Below the pieces are notes generated by a model that saw nothing but the letters and a program-made list of their open reading frames with translations, was not told the origin of the DNA and did not search any database. From the IMG/VR virus record IMGVR_UViG_3300013102_000018, positions 1 to 41,788 of that record: 41,788 bases of DNA. One strand, written 5' to 3'. Made by a program: the position numbers and the translations under genes. Numbering within the stretch: position 1 is the first letter of the stretch; each line of letters starts with the position of its first letter. Shown here one piece after another: positions 1 through 6,627 of the stretch. The DNA is from a virus.

Positions 1-123
1 GCTGGGCGGGCGTCAAAACGGCGGATCCCAGCAGACGGTCGGCGGCGGCCAAAATAATAACGGCTGGGGCCAACCGCAGCAGCCGCAGAGCACCGGCCAG
101 CAGCAATTCAGCGGTACGCCGCA
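1..123. repeat. Terminal direct repeat, left copy
   Basis: These 123 bases are identical to 41666-41788. They fall inside the SSB coding sequence, and joining the two ends through the overlap restores one uninterrupted SSB frame. This is what a circular or circularly permuted genome looks like after assembly. It is probably not the physical end of the packaged DNA, because lambda-type terminase genes imply a cos site elsewhere. Confidence 0.95.
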
Positions 124-229
124 GCAGCAGCAGGACGCCCGGAACGCGGCAGCGCACAACATGAACCGCACGCCACCACCAACGGACAATGCCCCGCCGA
201 TGGATTTCGACGATGATATCCCCTTTTGA
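1..229 (+). CDS. ssb: Single-stranded DNA-binding protein, C-terminal part (continues from 41331)
   Basis: Codons begin at base 2 and run to TGA at 227-229. The sequence is a low-complexity Gln/Gly/Pro/Asn-rich linker ending in MDFDDDIPF, the acidic tip by which bacterial SSBs recruit partner enzymes. Joined to 41331-41665 it gives a 187-residue protein with a normal OB fold followed by this tail. The gene closes an operon that also holds a RecE-like nuclease and a Sak4-like ATPase, so it probably serves phage replication and recombination. The identity is certain; only the split at the window edge is artificial. Confidence 0.95.
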   Translation, partial: LGGRQNGGSQQTVGGGQNNNGWGQPQQPQSTGQQQFSGTPQQQQDARNAAAHNMNRTPPPTDNAPPMDFDDDIPF

Positions 230-404
230 TCGGCGGTCTGTCGTAGTTGTCGTCGAAGAGACAGACCCGCGAAGCGGCAAAAAACGCCTTGTCGTTTCGC
301 ATGGCATCGATCAATTCGGCAGGCAGTTTGTTATGCCGCAAATACCACCTGATCAGCTGGGGGCAAAGTTTGATCAGGAACGCGGCGAGTGGATGATCTA
401 CTAA
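213..404 (+). CDS. Small conserved-looking phage protein, unknown function
   Basis: A 63-residue protein starting MISPFDRR. The ATG at 213 lies inside the SSB reading frame and overlaps its end by 17 bases, so it is probably translated by coupling to SSB. An upstream ATG in the same frame at 189 would lie deeper in SSB and has no better ribosome binding site. The product has a Val run near the N-terminus, then a charged body with no membrane segment or recognisable motif. The gene is followed within ten bases by an intrinsic terminator and looks like the last gene of the recombination operon. No function is proposed. Confidence 0.7.
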   Translation: MISPFDRRSVVVVVEETDPRSGKKRLVVSHGIDQFGRQFVMPQIPPDQLGAKFDQERGEWMIY

Positions 405-409
405 CCAAT

Positions 410-433
410 GGGCGGCACCCGCCGCCCTTTTTC
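410..433 (+). terminator. Intrinsic terminator of the recombination/SSB operon
   Basis: Seven-base-pair GC stem GGGCGGC / GCCGCCC with loop ACCC, followed by five T residues and a C. It lies immediately after the stop codon at 404 and before the helicase gene. Stem, loop and T run are all seen directly. Confidence 0.9.
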
Positions 434-446
434 ATGGGGCAAAATT

Positions 447-1844
447 ATGGCGATGCTGGCGCAAGCACCGGAAGAAATTAACCTGCGCGAGTTTCAGGGG
501 CGAATGACCCGCGAGGCGTCGGATCATTTCCGCAAGGGCAAAAAAGCAGTGCTGCTGCAGTCGCCAACTGGCAGCGGCAAAACGGTTAAAGCGTGCTGGA
601 TGATCCAGCAGGCGCTGCGGCGTGCGAAGTCATGCTGGTTTATCTGCCACCGCGTGGAGCTGCTGGGCGGCACGTCTAACACCTTCAACAAGTACGGCAT
701 GGATCACGGCTACGTCGCCGCTGGCCTGCCTATGGACACCTCAAAGCAGTTAATGGTCTGCCTGATCGATACGCTCAAAAACCGCCTGGCGGTCATGCGC
801 GCACCGCAGCTGGCAATCTTTGACGAAGCGCACCACTGTGGCGCAGAGGGCTGGGCGGAAGTGCTTCACTGGCTGCTGAGAATGGGCAGCTATGTGATCG
901 GACTGAGTGCGACACCTGAGCGCCTGGACGGCGTGGGGCTAGATGAATTTTTCGAAGAAATGGTGGAAGGTCCGCAACCTGCCTGGCTGATGGAGCATGG
1001 CTATCTGTCGCGGTACCGGATGTTTTGCCCTGAGCACGTGGGCGAAAAGAAACTGGTGGGCGATATGATCACCCAGTACCAGAAAAACATGCCCGGTTAT
1101 AAGTTCGTGGGCTTCGCGAAAAATATCGCATCCTCGATCGATTACGCGCGCAAGTTTACCGCCGCTGGGATCCCCTGCGCCCACCTCGATGGCAGCACGA
1201 AGAAGGAAGAGCGCAGCAAGATTATCCGGGCGTATGCAGACGGCTACCTGGACGGCATATTCAACGTGGGGCTGTTTACGGAAGGGTTTGATCTGTCCGC
1301 CGTTGCCGGTACCGACGTAACCATAGACGGCCTGGTGGATAACCAGCTGACCGAATCCTACGCCCTGCAGAAACAAAAATGGGGCAGGATCCTGCGCCCC
1401 CGCCCCGGCAAAATCGCGGTGATTAACGACCACGTGGGCAACGACGCATTGCACGGGTACCCGGACGACGAAGAGATCTGGAGCCTCCACGGCGACCTTG
1501 CGTTTAAAGACAGGAAGAAGAACGCGAGCGGCAAGCCGCCACCGGTTCACTGCGGCGGCTGCTTTAACAGCCTGAAACGCCCGCTGCCGGTAAAATGCCC
1601 GCACTGTGAAAGACCGGTACCGGACGGCATGGACAACATACTGACCCATAAACCCGGCGCAATGGTGGAGGTGAGCGAAGAGCGCAAGCAGGTGAACCGC
1701 GTCAACAAGAAACAAGAGGAAATGGCCTGTAAAACGCTTAACGAACTGGTGGCGCTGGCAGTGCGTCGCGGGCATAAAAACCCCCAGACGTGGGCAAGCG
1801 AGCAGTGGAATAAACGGTTAAGCCGGTACGCGATGATTGGCTAA
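447..1844 (+). CDS. DEAH-box superfamily 2 DNA/RNA helicase with C-terminal zinc finger
   Basis: A 465-residue SF2 helicase. Motif I (SPTGSGKT) is near residues 39-46, motif II DEAH near 126-129, motif III SATP near 154-157, and the second RecA-like domain carries an arginine-finger motif (WGRILRP) near 309-316. A four-cysteine cluster CGGC...CPHC near 368-387 probably binds zinc. Phage helicases of this type act in replication, recombination or fork remodelling; which one cannot be told here. The ATG at 447 is chosen because the frame upstream of it runs back through the 410-433 terminator stem; an ATG two codons later is also possible. It is separated from SSB by the terminator, so it may depend on readthrough or on an unseen promoter. 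Confidence 0.92.
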   Translation: MAMLAQAPEEINLREFQGRMTREASDHFRKGKKAVLLQSPTGSGKTVKACWMIQQALRRAKSCWFICHRVELLGGTSNTFNKYGMDHGYVAAGLPMDTSKQLMVCLIDTLKNRLAVMRAPQLAIFDEAHHCGAEGWAEVLHWLLRMGSYVIGLSATPERLDGVGLDEFFEEMVEGPQPAWLMEHGYLSRYRMFCPEHVGEKKLVGDMITQYQKNMPGYKFVGFAKNIASSIDYARKFTAAGIPCAHLDGSTKKEERSKIIRAYADGYLDGIFNVGLFTEGFDLSAVAGTDVTIDGLVDNQLTESYALQKQKWGRILRPRPGKIAVINDHVGNDALHGYPDDEEIWSLHGDLAFKDRKKNASGKPPPVHCGGCFNSLKRPLPVKCPHCERPVPDGMDNILTHKPGAMVEVSEERKQVNRVNKKQEEMACKTLNELVALAVRRGHKNPQTWASEQWNKRLSRYAMIG

Positions 1845-1865
1845 TAAAAAAGCATACATATGTTA

Positions 1866-1894
1866 TTGACCTATACGCACGTATAGATTACCTT
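1866..1894 (+). promoter_or_regulatory. Early promoter with palindromic operator, site 1
   Basis: TTGACC at 1866-1871, a 17-base spacer and TACCTT at 1889-1894 make a plausible sigma70 promoter with a weak -10. The spacer contains a perfect inverted repeat CTATACG-CA-CGTATAG at 1871-1886. The same 16-base design recurs at 3299, 7220 and 33361, each in front of a gene or operon, so it is read as a repressor operator that blocks RNA polymerase. Confidence 0.75.
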
Positions 1895-1927
1895 AGTTAA
1901 CAGGCGGCACCCCTGCCGCCCTTAACT
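1895..1927 (+). other. Leader hairpin in the 5' untranslated region
   Basis: AGTTAA-CA-GGCGGCA / CCCC / TGCCGCC-C-TTAACT forms a long two-part stem between promoter site 1 and the gene at 1939. No T run follows, so it is not a standard terminator. It might stabilise the message or act in attenuation; no function is demonstrated. Confidence 0.55.
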
Positions 1928-1938
1928 GAGGATCCACC

Positions 1939-2250
1939 ATGTTTAAATCACTTCTGAATTTATTCCGCAAAAAGGCCAAACCCGCAGGCTACAAAGTCGA
2001 TCTGGGTAACGGCGATTTCGTGCTGGCTACCACCGCAGAACAGGCGGCGGAATTCGCTTACATCATTCAGCGCAACAAAGAAACGGTTAATCGCCCGCTT
2101 ACCAATAACGTGCAGATCACCGTGGAAGCCGAGCGAGTCCAGCGCCTGACGGATGCGTTAAACAGCGTAGACACCCGCGTGGCCCGCCAGGAGCATATGC
2201 CTCATAAACGCATCGCCAGCGGCAACCATCCAGACCTGAAAAGCTATTAG
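1939..2250 (+). CDS. Unidentified early phage protein (103 aa)
   Basis: Starts MFKSLLNLFRKK, an amphipathic and strongly basic N-terminus, and continues as a soluble charged protein without Cys or clear motif. A ribosome binding site (TGAGGA) lies 7 bases before the ATG. It is the first gene after promoter/operator site 1 and heads a run of closely packed small genes. First genes of phage early operons often act against host functions, but nothing in this sequence identifies such a role. The family is not recognised. Confidence 0.75.
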   Translation: MFKSLLNLFRKKAKPAGYKVDLGNGDFVLATTAEQAAEFAYIIQRNKETVNRPLTNNVQITVEAERVQRLTDALNSVDTRVARQEHMPHKRIASGNHPDLKSY

Positions 2251-2258
2251 GGGGCACT

Positions 2259-2483
2259 GTGGCGCAGACTCTTAATTTTGCCAATTCACGGATTAAGAAA
2301 GACGGCGCACGGAAGCACCTCATTTTGTCGGACGGGCGCGAATACATGCGCGTAAGAGCATACGACTGGCGGGGATTCGTAAAGCCAGTCGCCGAAGGTG
2401 GGCACCCACCGCACTGGCGCAGGCCATCCGCTAACATCGTTTCGCAGCTGGAAGCGTATTTTAAACAGGCGGCAAAACAATGA
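2259..2483 (+). CDS. Unidentified small early protein, GTG start (74 aa)
   Basis: GTG at 2259 is preceded by a G-rich ribosome binding site (AGGGGGC) just after the previous stop. The 74-residue product is basic and aromatic, with a Tyr/Arg-rich centre (EYMRVRAYDWRG) and an amphipathic C-terminal helix. Its stop codon overlaps the ATG of the next small gene (ATGA). The packing and overlap support real coding. No function is recognised. Confidence 0.65.
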   Translation: MAQTLNFANSRIKKDGARKHLILSDGREYMRVRAYDWRGFVKPVAEGGHPPHWRRPSANIVSQLEAYFKQAAKQ

Positions 2484-2611
2484 TTTTCCGCACCCGTGTG
2501 CTGCGCCTGCTGGTGACTATCAGGCGCGAAAGGCGCTATTTAATACCGCACATTTTAATAATGGCGGTGCTCATTGAAATAATCGCAATTGTTATCGAGG
2601 TGAACAAATGA
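2480..2611 (+). CDS. Single-pass membrane peptide (43 aa)
   Basis: ATG at 2480 overlaps the stop of the previous gene (ATGA), and the TGA at 2609-2611 overlaps the next ATG at 2608 in the same way. The peptide begins with a basic segment (MIFRTRVLRLLVTIRRERR) and ends with a hydrophobic helix rich in Ile, Leu and Val (residues about 21-40), predicting an inner-membrane peptide with a positive cytoplasmic N-terminus. The exact fit into the ATGA chain is the main evidence for coding. Function unknown. Confidence 0.6.
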   Translation: MIFRTRVLRLLVTIRRERRYLIPHILIMAVLIEIIAIVIEVNK

Positions 2612-2832
2612 TCTATCGCAGAATGACGACCGTTCGCGGGCGTATTGAAATCGTGCTGGGCCAGAACCTTTCCGAACCCGGCAAAGAAACCGCCGCCACC
2701 CTGAGCAAGGAAAGCCCGTTTACCGAATTCATGGTGACAAAGGGCCGCCGTGTTAACCGTGACGCTATGGCTAAATACCTGCGCAAGCTGCGTCGGGAGC
2801 TGCGCGAATTCGTGAGGGATACAGATGCTTAA
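2608..2832 (+). CDS. Unidentified small basic early protein (74 aa)
   Basis: ATG at 2608 follows a GAGG ribosome binding site (ATCGAGGTGAACAAATG) and overlaps the previous stop. The product is strongly basic in its C-terminal half, with a predicted helix full of Arg and Lys (MAKYLRKLRRELREF) that could bind nucleic acid or an acidic partner. It has no Cys and no membrane segment. It sits among membrane peptides in one co-transcribed block. Function not recognised. Confidence 0.7.
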   Translation: MIYRRMTTVRGRIEIVLGQNLSEPGKETAATLSKESPFTEFMVTKGRRVNRDAMAKYLRKLRRELREFVRDTDA

Positions 2833-2908
2833 CAGCCTGATCCGTTATGCCGTTGGCGCGTATATCGCGCTGATGGTGGTAATCCTCTTTGGAGACTGGA
2901 CGATATGA
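2825..2908 (+). CDS. Very small membrane peptide (27 aa)
   Basis: ATG at 2825 overlaps the end of the preceding gene and its TGA at 2906-2908 overlaps the ATG of the secreted-protein gene at 2905 (ATGA). The peptide MLNSLIRYAVGAYIALMVVI... is almost entirely one hydrophobic helix. At 27 residues coding cannot be proven from composition alone, but the precise overlaps on both sides match the rest of this operon. Function unknown. Confidence 0.5.
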   Translation: MLNSLIRYAVGAYIALMVVILFGDWTI

Positions 2909-3291
2909 AAAAATTACTGATTGCCGCCCTGCTGCTGGCATCTTTTGGTCTGGCGGCCGCTGACGACGAGATCGAAGGCCCGATGGACGAAAACGGCGTT
3001 ATCCAGCTGTCTGGTGGCGACGACGTGGAGCCAGCGCCTAACCCGGCGCTGCAGGATATGGATCAGACCTTCTACTGCGTGGAGCTGCAGAAGCTGGCCG
3101 AATTCATGGCACACCGTCGCAAAGAGGGCGCGCCCGAATCCTACGTGGTGCAGATCCTTGCGGAGAATAAACGGCATGATTTGATCTGGATTGCGCGCCG
3201 GGTTTACTGGCCGCAGAACTGGGATAAAACGCCGGAGCAGGTGGGCTTTCAGATATGGCAGGCGTGCGAGGATAAAAAAAGAAATAGATAA
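2905..3291 (+). CDS. Secreted (periplasmic) early protein with signal peptide
   Basis: The N-terminus MKKLLIAALLLASFGLAAA is a textbook Sec signal peptide with probable cleavage after residue 19. The mature part is about 109 residues, acidic at first (DDEIEGPMDE) and then helical, with exactly two cysteines (about 58 and 121) that could form a disulfide in the periplasm. There is no lipobox. Phage proteins exported early in infection include superinfection-exclusion and envelope-modifying factors, but no known family is recognised, so this role is only a possibility. It ends the operon that starts at 1939, just before promoter site 2. Confidence 0.8.
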   Translation: MKKLLIAALLLASFGLAAADDEIEGPMDENGVIQLSGGDDVEPAPNPALQDMDQTFYCVELQKLAEFMAHRRKEGAPESYVVQILAENKRHDLIWIARRVYWPQNWDKTPEQVGFQIWQACEDKKRNR

Positions 3292-3294
3292 GTG

Positions 3295-3323
3295 TTGCCT
3301 ATACGGACGTATAGATATATATT
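3295..3323 (+). promoter_or_regulatory. Early promoter with palindromic operator, site 2
   Basis: TTGCCT at 3295-3300, spacer of 17, and TATATT at 3318-3323 form the best sigma70 match of the operator family. The perfect inverted repeat CTATACG-GA-CGTATAG at 3299-3314 overlaps the -35 and fills the spacer, ideally placed for repression. The transcript would start near 3330. Confidence 0.8.
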
Positions 3324-3376
3324 CTTTTCACGGGGCAGCGTGGGGCCGCCCGGACAAGCAAAAATGAGGTAACACC

Positions 3377-3490
3377 ATGTTTAATTCAATGTCTCGCCGT
3401 ACCGCAATCCAGTTTGTAATCCTGTCTTCTTTCGCTGTGTGGGCAGTCGGTACCGTAGCCGCAGTTAAACTCGCAGCCTGGCTGCTGTAA
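3377..3490 (+). CDS. Single-pass membrane peptide (37 aa)
   Basis: ATG at 3377 follows a ribosome binding site TGAGGT with 7-base spacing. The peptide has a short basic start (MFNSMSRRTAIQF) and then a hydrophobic helix of about 22 residues running nearly to the C-terminus (VILSSFAVWAVGTVAAV...). It is the first gene downstream of promoter/operator site 2. The ribosome site, promoter and typical N-in membrane topology make it credible despite its size. Function unknown. Confidence 0.6.
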   Translation: MFNSMSRRTAIQFVILSSFAVWAVGTVAAVKLAAWLL

Positions 3491-3501
3491 GGCGGTGATG
3501 T

Positions 3502-4026
3502 ATGGCTAAAAGTGATAACGACGCTGACCGGATCTATCTGAACCGCCATACGCCGGAATATCCCGGCAAGCGTGGCAAAGATGATCCTGAGTACAAAAAG
3601 CCAGTTAGCCGCGAACACGAACTACAAAACGAAATCCGTAACGATCTGGCAGGCGAATGCCTGCTGTTTCGTGCCAACGTGGGTAGCGGATGGCAGGGCG
3701 CTGGCAAGCCTGAGCGGTACAGCAAGCCCACTACGGTGGTTATCAATCGCGGCGACGTGGTGCTGCGCAAAGCGCGACCTTTCGACACGGGCCTGCCTGC
3801 TGGATTCTCTGACTTATTCGGCGTGACCAGTATCACGATAACCCCGGAAATGGTGGGCAAGCGGGTGGGCGTCTTCTTCGCGATGGAGGTTAAAGACAAG
3901 GCGCAGGCCAGCCGCGAGCAGGCCAACTTTCTGCAGGCGGTGAAGGATAACGGCGGAATCGCCGGTATCGCCAAAAGTACGGAGGACGCGCGCAAAATCG
4001 TGCGTAAGAAAAAGCATGGTGACTAA
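3502..4026 (+). CDS. VRR-NUC domain nuclease
   Basis: A 174-residue protein. The C-terminal half matches the VRR-NUC nuclease pattern of the PD-(D/E)XK superfamily: GFSDLFGV near residues 102-109 supplies the first acidic residue, FFAMEVKDK near 124-132 supplies the E-x-K pair, and REQANFLQAVKDNGG is the family's terminal helix. Phage VRR-NUC proteins are stand-alone endonucleases associated with replication or recombination and branched DNA; the substrate here is unknown. The gene follows the membrane peptide by 11 bases and overlaps the next start. The N-terminal 40 residues are polar and probably disordered. Confidence 0.85.
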   Translation: MAKSDNDADRIYLNRHTPEYPGKRGKDDPEYKKPVSREHELQNEIRNDLAGECLLFRANVGSGWQGAGKPERYSKPTTVVINRGDVVLRKARPFDTGLPAGFSDLFGVTSITITPEMVGKRVGVFFAMEVKDKAQASREQANFLQAVKDNGGIAGIAKSTEDARKIVRKKKHGD

Positions 4027-4315
4027 AAGAACCCTGATAGACGATCTCGCTAACTGCTGGTTTGACGAGCTGCCAGCAACCCAACAAACCCAGCAATCAT
4101 TCCGCAACTGCCAGGACATGGCGGCAAAATATTTCGAGGCAAACAGCTATGGCAATTTTAAACCGATCGGTAACTGCGGAGGACGCCAAAAACCGCTGGG
4201 CAACGCAGTGGGGCTGCTTTCTGGATGCGCAGCACCTTTACGGCAGGCGCTTTGCGGTGGACGTGTGCGCGGAGCCGGAGACAGCGAAAGTAAAACGCTT
4301 CTTCGCAAGTCCTGA
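4016..4315 (+). CDS. Possible small gene between nuclease and Dam methylase
   Basis: ATG at 4016 overlaps the VRR-NUC stop. The first 45 residues (MVTKRTLIDDLANCWFDELP...) read like a normal soluble protein, but after about 4149 the frame runs beneath the well-supported adenine methylase gene and its composition becomes Gly/Cys/Arg-rich, as expected of a shadow frame. Without it, 4027-4148 would be an unexplained gap in a tightly packed operon. It may be a real gene with an overlapping tail, or the remains of one. Function unknown. Confidence 0.4.
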   Translation: MVTKRTLIDDLANCWFDELPATQQTQQSFRNCQDMAAKYFEANSYGNFKPIGNCGGRQKPLGNAVGLLSGCAAPLRQALCGGRVRGAGDSESKTLLRKS

Positions 4316-4748
4316 TTGGTTTGAATCGCGCCGCCTGTCTGCTTTCGGTATCGGTGGCATGGACGGATTCGGCATCAAGAAAGGGCAGAAGGTGCTGGGC
4401 TTTGATGCTCTGCGCCAGAAATGGCCTGCTGACTGGTGGTGCAACCCGCCGTTTGATCGTAAGTGGGAGTTTGTTGCCCACGCCCGAGTCCAGCAGCAAT
4501 CGGGCAGGCCAGGCATGATGCTTTTGCCATACAGCCCGTGCAGCACCAGCTGGCGGCGTGCACTGGGTACCGGCGTAATCATCTATGAGCCGGACGGGCG
4601 CTACAACTTTATGGAGCCGGACGGCGAAACGAAGCAGAGCGGCGCTAATTTCGAATCGGCGCTGGTAGTCTTCACGACGAACCTGATCGGGGATTCGATC
4701 CGGGTACCGTTCCTGCGGGGGATCCACCAGCATGGCAAAGCAGATTGA
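4149..4748 (+). CDS. dam: Phage N6-adenine DNA methyltransferase (Dam-like)
   Basis: A 199-residue protein of the phage DNA N-6-adenine-methyltransferase family. The catalytic motif NPPF is at about residues 99-102 in the context WWCNPPFDRK, and the N-terminal half has the family's DVCAEPETAK region. It should transfer a methyl group from S-adenosylmethionine to adenine, probably in GATC by family analogy; the target is not visible in the sequence. The ATG at 4149 is preferred because GAGG lies about 9 bases upstream and the protein then starts like the family. Methylation could protect phage DNA from host restriction. A small gene overlaps its 3' end. Confidence 0.88.
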   Translation: MAILNRSVTAEDAKNRWATQWGCFLDAQHLYGRRFAVDVCAEPETAKVKRFFASPDWFESRRLSAFGIGGMDGFGIKKGQKVLGFDALRQKWPADWWCNPPFDRKWEFVAHARVQQQSGRPGMMLLPYSPCSTSWRRALGTGVIIYEPDGRYNFMEPDGETKQSGANFESALVVFTTNLIGDSIRVPFLRGIHQHGKAD

Positions 4749-4881
4749 ACCGACGCTACAAAACGCCCAGGCGCTGATGCTGCGCGCCATTGAAACCAAC
4801 GATTTTATTTTATTTCTCGCCGCTAAGGTTTGCTTATACAACCTAGCGCTAATGGAGGGTTTATTTGATGATTACCAATAA
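4732..4881 (+). CDS. Small protein overlapping the Dam gene (49 aa)
   Basis: ATG at 4732 has a strong G-rich ribosome binding site (GGGGGA) 9 bases upstream and overlaps the methylase 3' end by 17 bases; its stop overlaps the next gene's start by 14. The peptide MAKQIEPTLQNAQALMLRAI... is helical, and a hydrophobic stretch near residues 25-40 could be a membrane segment or a helical-bundle face. The good ribosome site and the overlaps on both sides support coding. Function unknown. Confidence 0.6.
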   Translation: MAKQIEPTLQNAQALMLRAIETNDFILFLAAKVCLYNLALMEGLFDDYQ

Positions 4882-5269
4882 ATTTACGAACGCTAAGAAC
4901 GTTAAAGAGATCGCCCGCTTAAACGCAGAAGTTCGCCGCCTTCAAACGATCCTGACTCTTTCGAATCGCCAGGGTGAAGAATTCTGGAAGGAAAGGTCTG
5001 AAACGCTGGCTGCTGAAAACGCCCATATGATGGCGGCTTTGCAGGAGCTGGGCGACGAGCGCGTGCATTCAATGCTTAACCTTATGATCATGTACAGTCA
5101 CAGCAAAGTGATGATCAACCAGTTGCAGGCTTATGGCTACCTGGCGGCGTCTAACGACATGAAAGAAGCCGCCCGCGAGATCGCAAACCCTGTCGTTTAC
5201 GATGCGTTTATGTCGCTGGCCGGCCAGATGGAAGATCGCGCCCGGGCACGCATTATTCGGTCTTCCTGA
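4868..5269 (+). CDS. Unidentified helical protein (133 aa)
   Basis: ATG at 4868 follows GGAGGG at optimal spacing. The protein starts MITNKFTNAK and is almost entirely helical, with heptad-like Leu/Ala spacing (residues about 12-60), suggesting a coiled coil, and a Met-rich central part. It has no Cys, no signal and no catalytic motif. It lies between the two DNA methylase genes and ends just before the Dcm start. Function not recognised. Confidence 0.75.
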   Translation: MITNKFTNAKNVKEIARLNAEVRRLQTILTLSNRQGEEFWKERSETLAAENAHMMAALQELGDERVHSMLNLMIMYSHSKVMINQLQAYGYLAASNDMKEAAREIANPVVYDAFMSLAGQMEDRARARIIRSS

Positions 5270-5270
5270 T

Positions 5271-6551
5271 ATGGCAGCCTATTACAACGAATTCAACAAG
5301 GACGCAGCCGCATGGCTGCGTGTACTCATTCAGGAAGGGCTGATAGCCCACGGATATGTCGATGAAAGATCAATCGAAGAAGTTACCCCCGGCGACCTGC
5401 GAGGCTTCACCCAGTGCCATTTCTTCGCAGGCATCGGCGGCTGGAGTCTTGCCCTGCGAATCGCAGGAGTGCGTGACGATTCGCCCTGCTGGACAGGATC
5501 ACCCCCCTGCCAGCCTTTCAGCGTCGCCGGAAAGCAAATCGGAATGGACGACCCCCGACACCTTGCCCCCATATGGCTGCGGCTTATTGAGCAGTGCCAG
5601 CCTGCAAAAATCTTTGGAGAGCAGGTTAAAGCGGCAATTAAACCCGGATGGCTTGATCTTCTATTCCTCGAAATGGAAAGAGCGGGCTACGCCTGCGGGG
5701 CGTCAGTATTGCCAGCTGGTGCTGTCGAAGCGCCCCACCTGCGCGACCGATTATTTTTCGGGGCAGTGCGAAACCTGGCCCACACCCGACACGCAGAATC
5801 ACCGATCGCCAGTGGCTGGAGCGACGGCGGGATGGTACCGGGAGGACGGTTCGAAGCAGCAGAAGAGGCTGCAGGATGTGGCGGGGCTGGCGAAATTGGA
5901 ATCTTGGGGGACTCCGACATTATCAGACGAAAACATGAGCAGGAGATCACAAGCAGCTATCGAAAAGGAATGGAACAGGCCGAACGCATCAAAATCAACG
6001 CTGGCTATTCAGGCTGCAAAACTGGCGAACTGGGCGACGCCGATTGCGAACGACGCGAAGGGCAGCGACTACAGCACCAGCAACGGGCAGAAGATCCTGA
6101 AATTGCCGGGTCAGGCAAAACTGGCGAGCTGGCCGACGAGCAGCGCGACGGATCACAAGGGTGGCTACGAGGGTGGCAGGATTCGCAACGGCAAACTTTC
6201 GGTGGACAGGCTGGACGTGGCAGCGCAGCTTGCGACCTGGCCCACGCCTTTAACGGTTCCAGAATCGGACGCCAGCAGGGGCCAACTATCTGGCAGCATG
6301 AGGCAACAGCTGGAGCCGTGCAAGCCGTCAACCCCTGGGCGAGTCTTAAACGCCAGTGGGATCGATGTGACTGGATCTTATGTCTCGATGGCAACTACCG
6401 GCCCATTGAACCCGGCACTTTCCCGCTGGCTAATGGGGTACCCGCCAGAGTGGGACGACTGCGCGGTTATGGCAATGCCATCAGCCCGCAAATCACAGCG
6501 GAGTTTATCGAAGCCTTTAACGGAGCCTGCCGCGACGCCCGCAAAACCTAA
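5271..6551 (+). CDS. dcm: C5-cytosine DNA methyltransferase (Dcm-like), dual-frame gene
   Basis: A 426-residue cytosine-5 methyltransferase. Motif I FAGIGG at about 52-57, motif IV PPCQ with catalytic Cys near residue 80, motif VI as GEQV (usual ENV) near 116-119, motif VIII LRDR near 157-160, and the motif X sequence GNAISP near the C-terminus. The part between VIII and X, normally the target-recognition region, is an unusual run of polar repeats (GELGDADCERREGQ, GELADEQRDGSQG and relatives) and is exactly where a second long gene lies in another frame. Start at 5271 follows the preceding stop by one base. It methylates cytosine in a sequence not predictable here. Confidence 0.9.
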   Translation: MAAYYNEFNKDAAAWLRVLIQEGLIAHGYVDERSIEEVTPGDLRGFTQCHFFAGIGGWSLALRIAGVRDDSPCWTGSPPCQPFSVAGKQIGMDDPRHLAPIWLRLIEQCQPAKIFGEQVKAAIKPGWLDLLFLEMERAGYACGASVLPAGAVEAPHLRDRLFFGAVRNLAHTRHAESPIASGWSDGGMVPGGRFEAAEEAAGCGGAGEIGILGDSDIIRRKHEQEITSSYRKGMEQAERIKINAGYSGCKTGELGDADCERREGQRLQHQQRAEDPEIAGSGKTGELADEQRDGSQGWLRGWQDSQRQTFGGQAGRGSAACDLAHAFNGSRIGRQQGPTIWQHEATAGAVQAVNPWASLKRQWDRCDWILCLDGNYRPIEPGTFPLANGVPARVGRLRGYGNAISPQITAEFIEAFNGACRDARKT

Positions 6552-6627
6552 AGTGCGCATCCGGGCGGGATCCTTTGAGCATGATGGCTGGCTGTCGCTG
6601 GCCGCTAAAGCGAGGAACGAAAAGTGA
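5356..6627 (+). CDS. Overlapping-frame protein within the Dcm gene (W-x-T-P repeat family)
   Basis: A 423-residue open frame, offset from the methylase gene and overlapping it for about 1.2 kb. Its features are not those of a random shadow: a region SLQKSLESRLKRQL...KWKERATPAGR near residues 82-116, five W-x-T-x/W-x-T-P motifs (WPTPDTQ, WGTPTLSD, WATPIANDAKG, WPTSSATDHKG, WPTPL), and a C-terminal LNPALSRWLMGYPPEW. I recall this combination from a phage protein family usually found with Dcm genes. Each W-T-P unit coincides with one LGD/LAD-type unit in the methylase frame. Translation may start at 5356 or 5362; both have weak ribosome sites. It continues 76 bases past the methylase stop. Function unknown, possibly a methylase partner. 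Confidence 0.7.
   Translation: MSMKDQSKKLPPATCEASPSAISSQASAAGVLPCESQECVTIRPAGQDHPPASLSASPESKSEWTTPDTLPPYGCGLLSSASLQKSLESRLKRQLNPDGLIFYSSKWKERATPAGRQYCQLVLSKRPTCATDYFSGQCETWPTPDTQNHRSPVAGATAGWYREDGSKQQKRLQDVAGLAKLESWGTPTLSDENMSRRSQAAIEKEWNRPNASKSTLAIQAAKLANWATPIANDAKGSDYSTSNGQKILKLPGQAKLASWPTSSATDHKGGYEGGRIRNGKLSVDRLDVAAQLATWPTPLTVPESDASRGQLSGSMRQQLEPCKPSTPGRVLNASGIDVTGSYVSMATTGPLNPALSRWLMGYPPEWDDCAVMAMPSARKSQRSLSKPLTEPAATPAKPKVRIRAGSFEHDGWLSLAAKARNEK

Noticed and set aside
1-123. Terminal repeat as the physical ends of packaged DNA
   Set aside because: It lies inside the SSB coding sequence and the terminase is of the lambda cos type; an assembly overlap of a circular genome is simpler.
939-1775. 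Long minus-strand open frame (278 codons) opposite the helicase
   Set aside because: Exact antisense of conserved helicase motifs, no ribosome binding site, and composition typical of a shadow frame.
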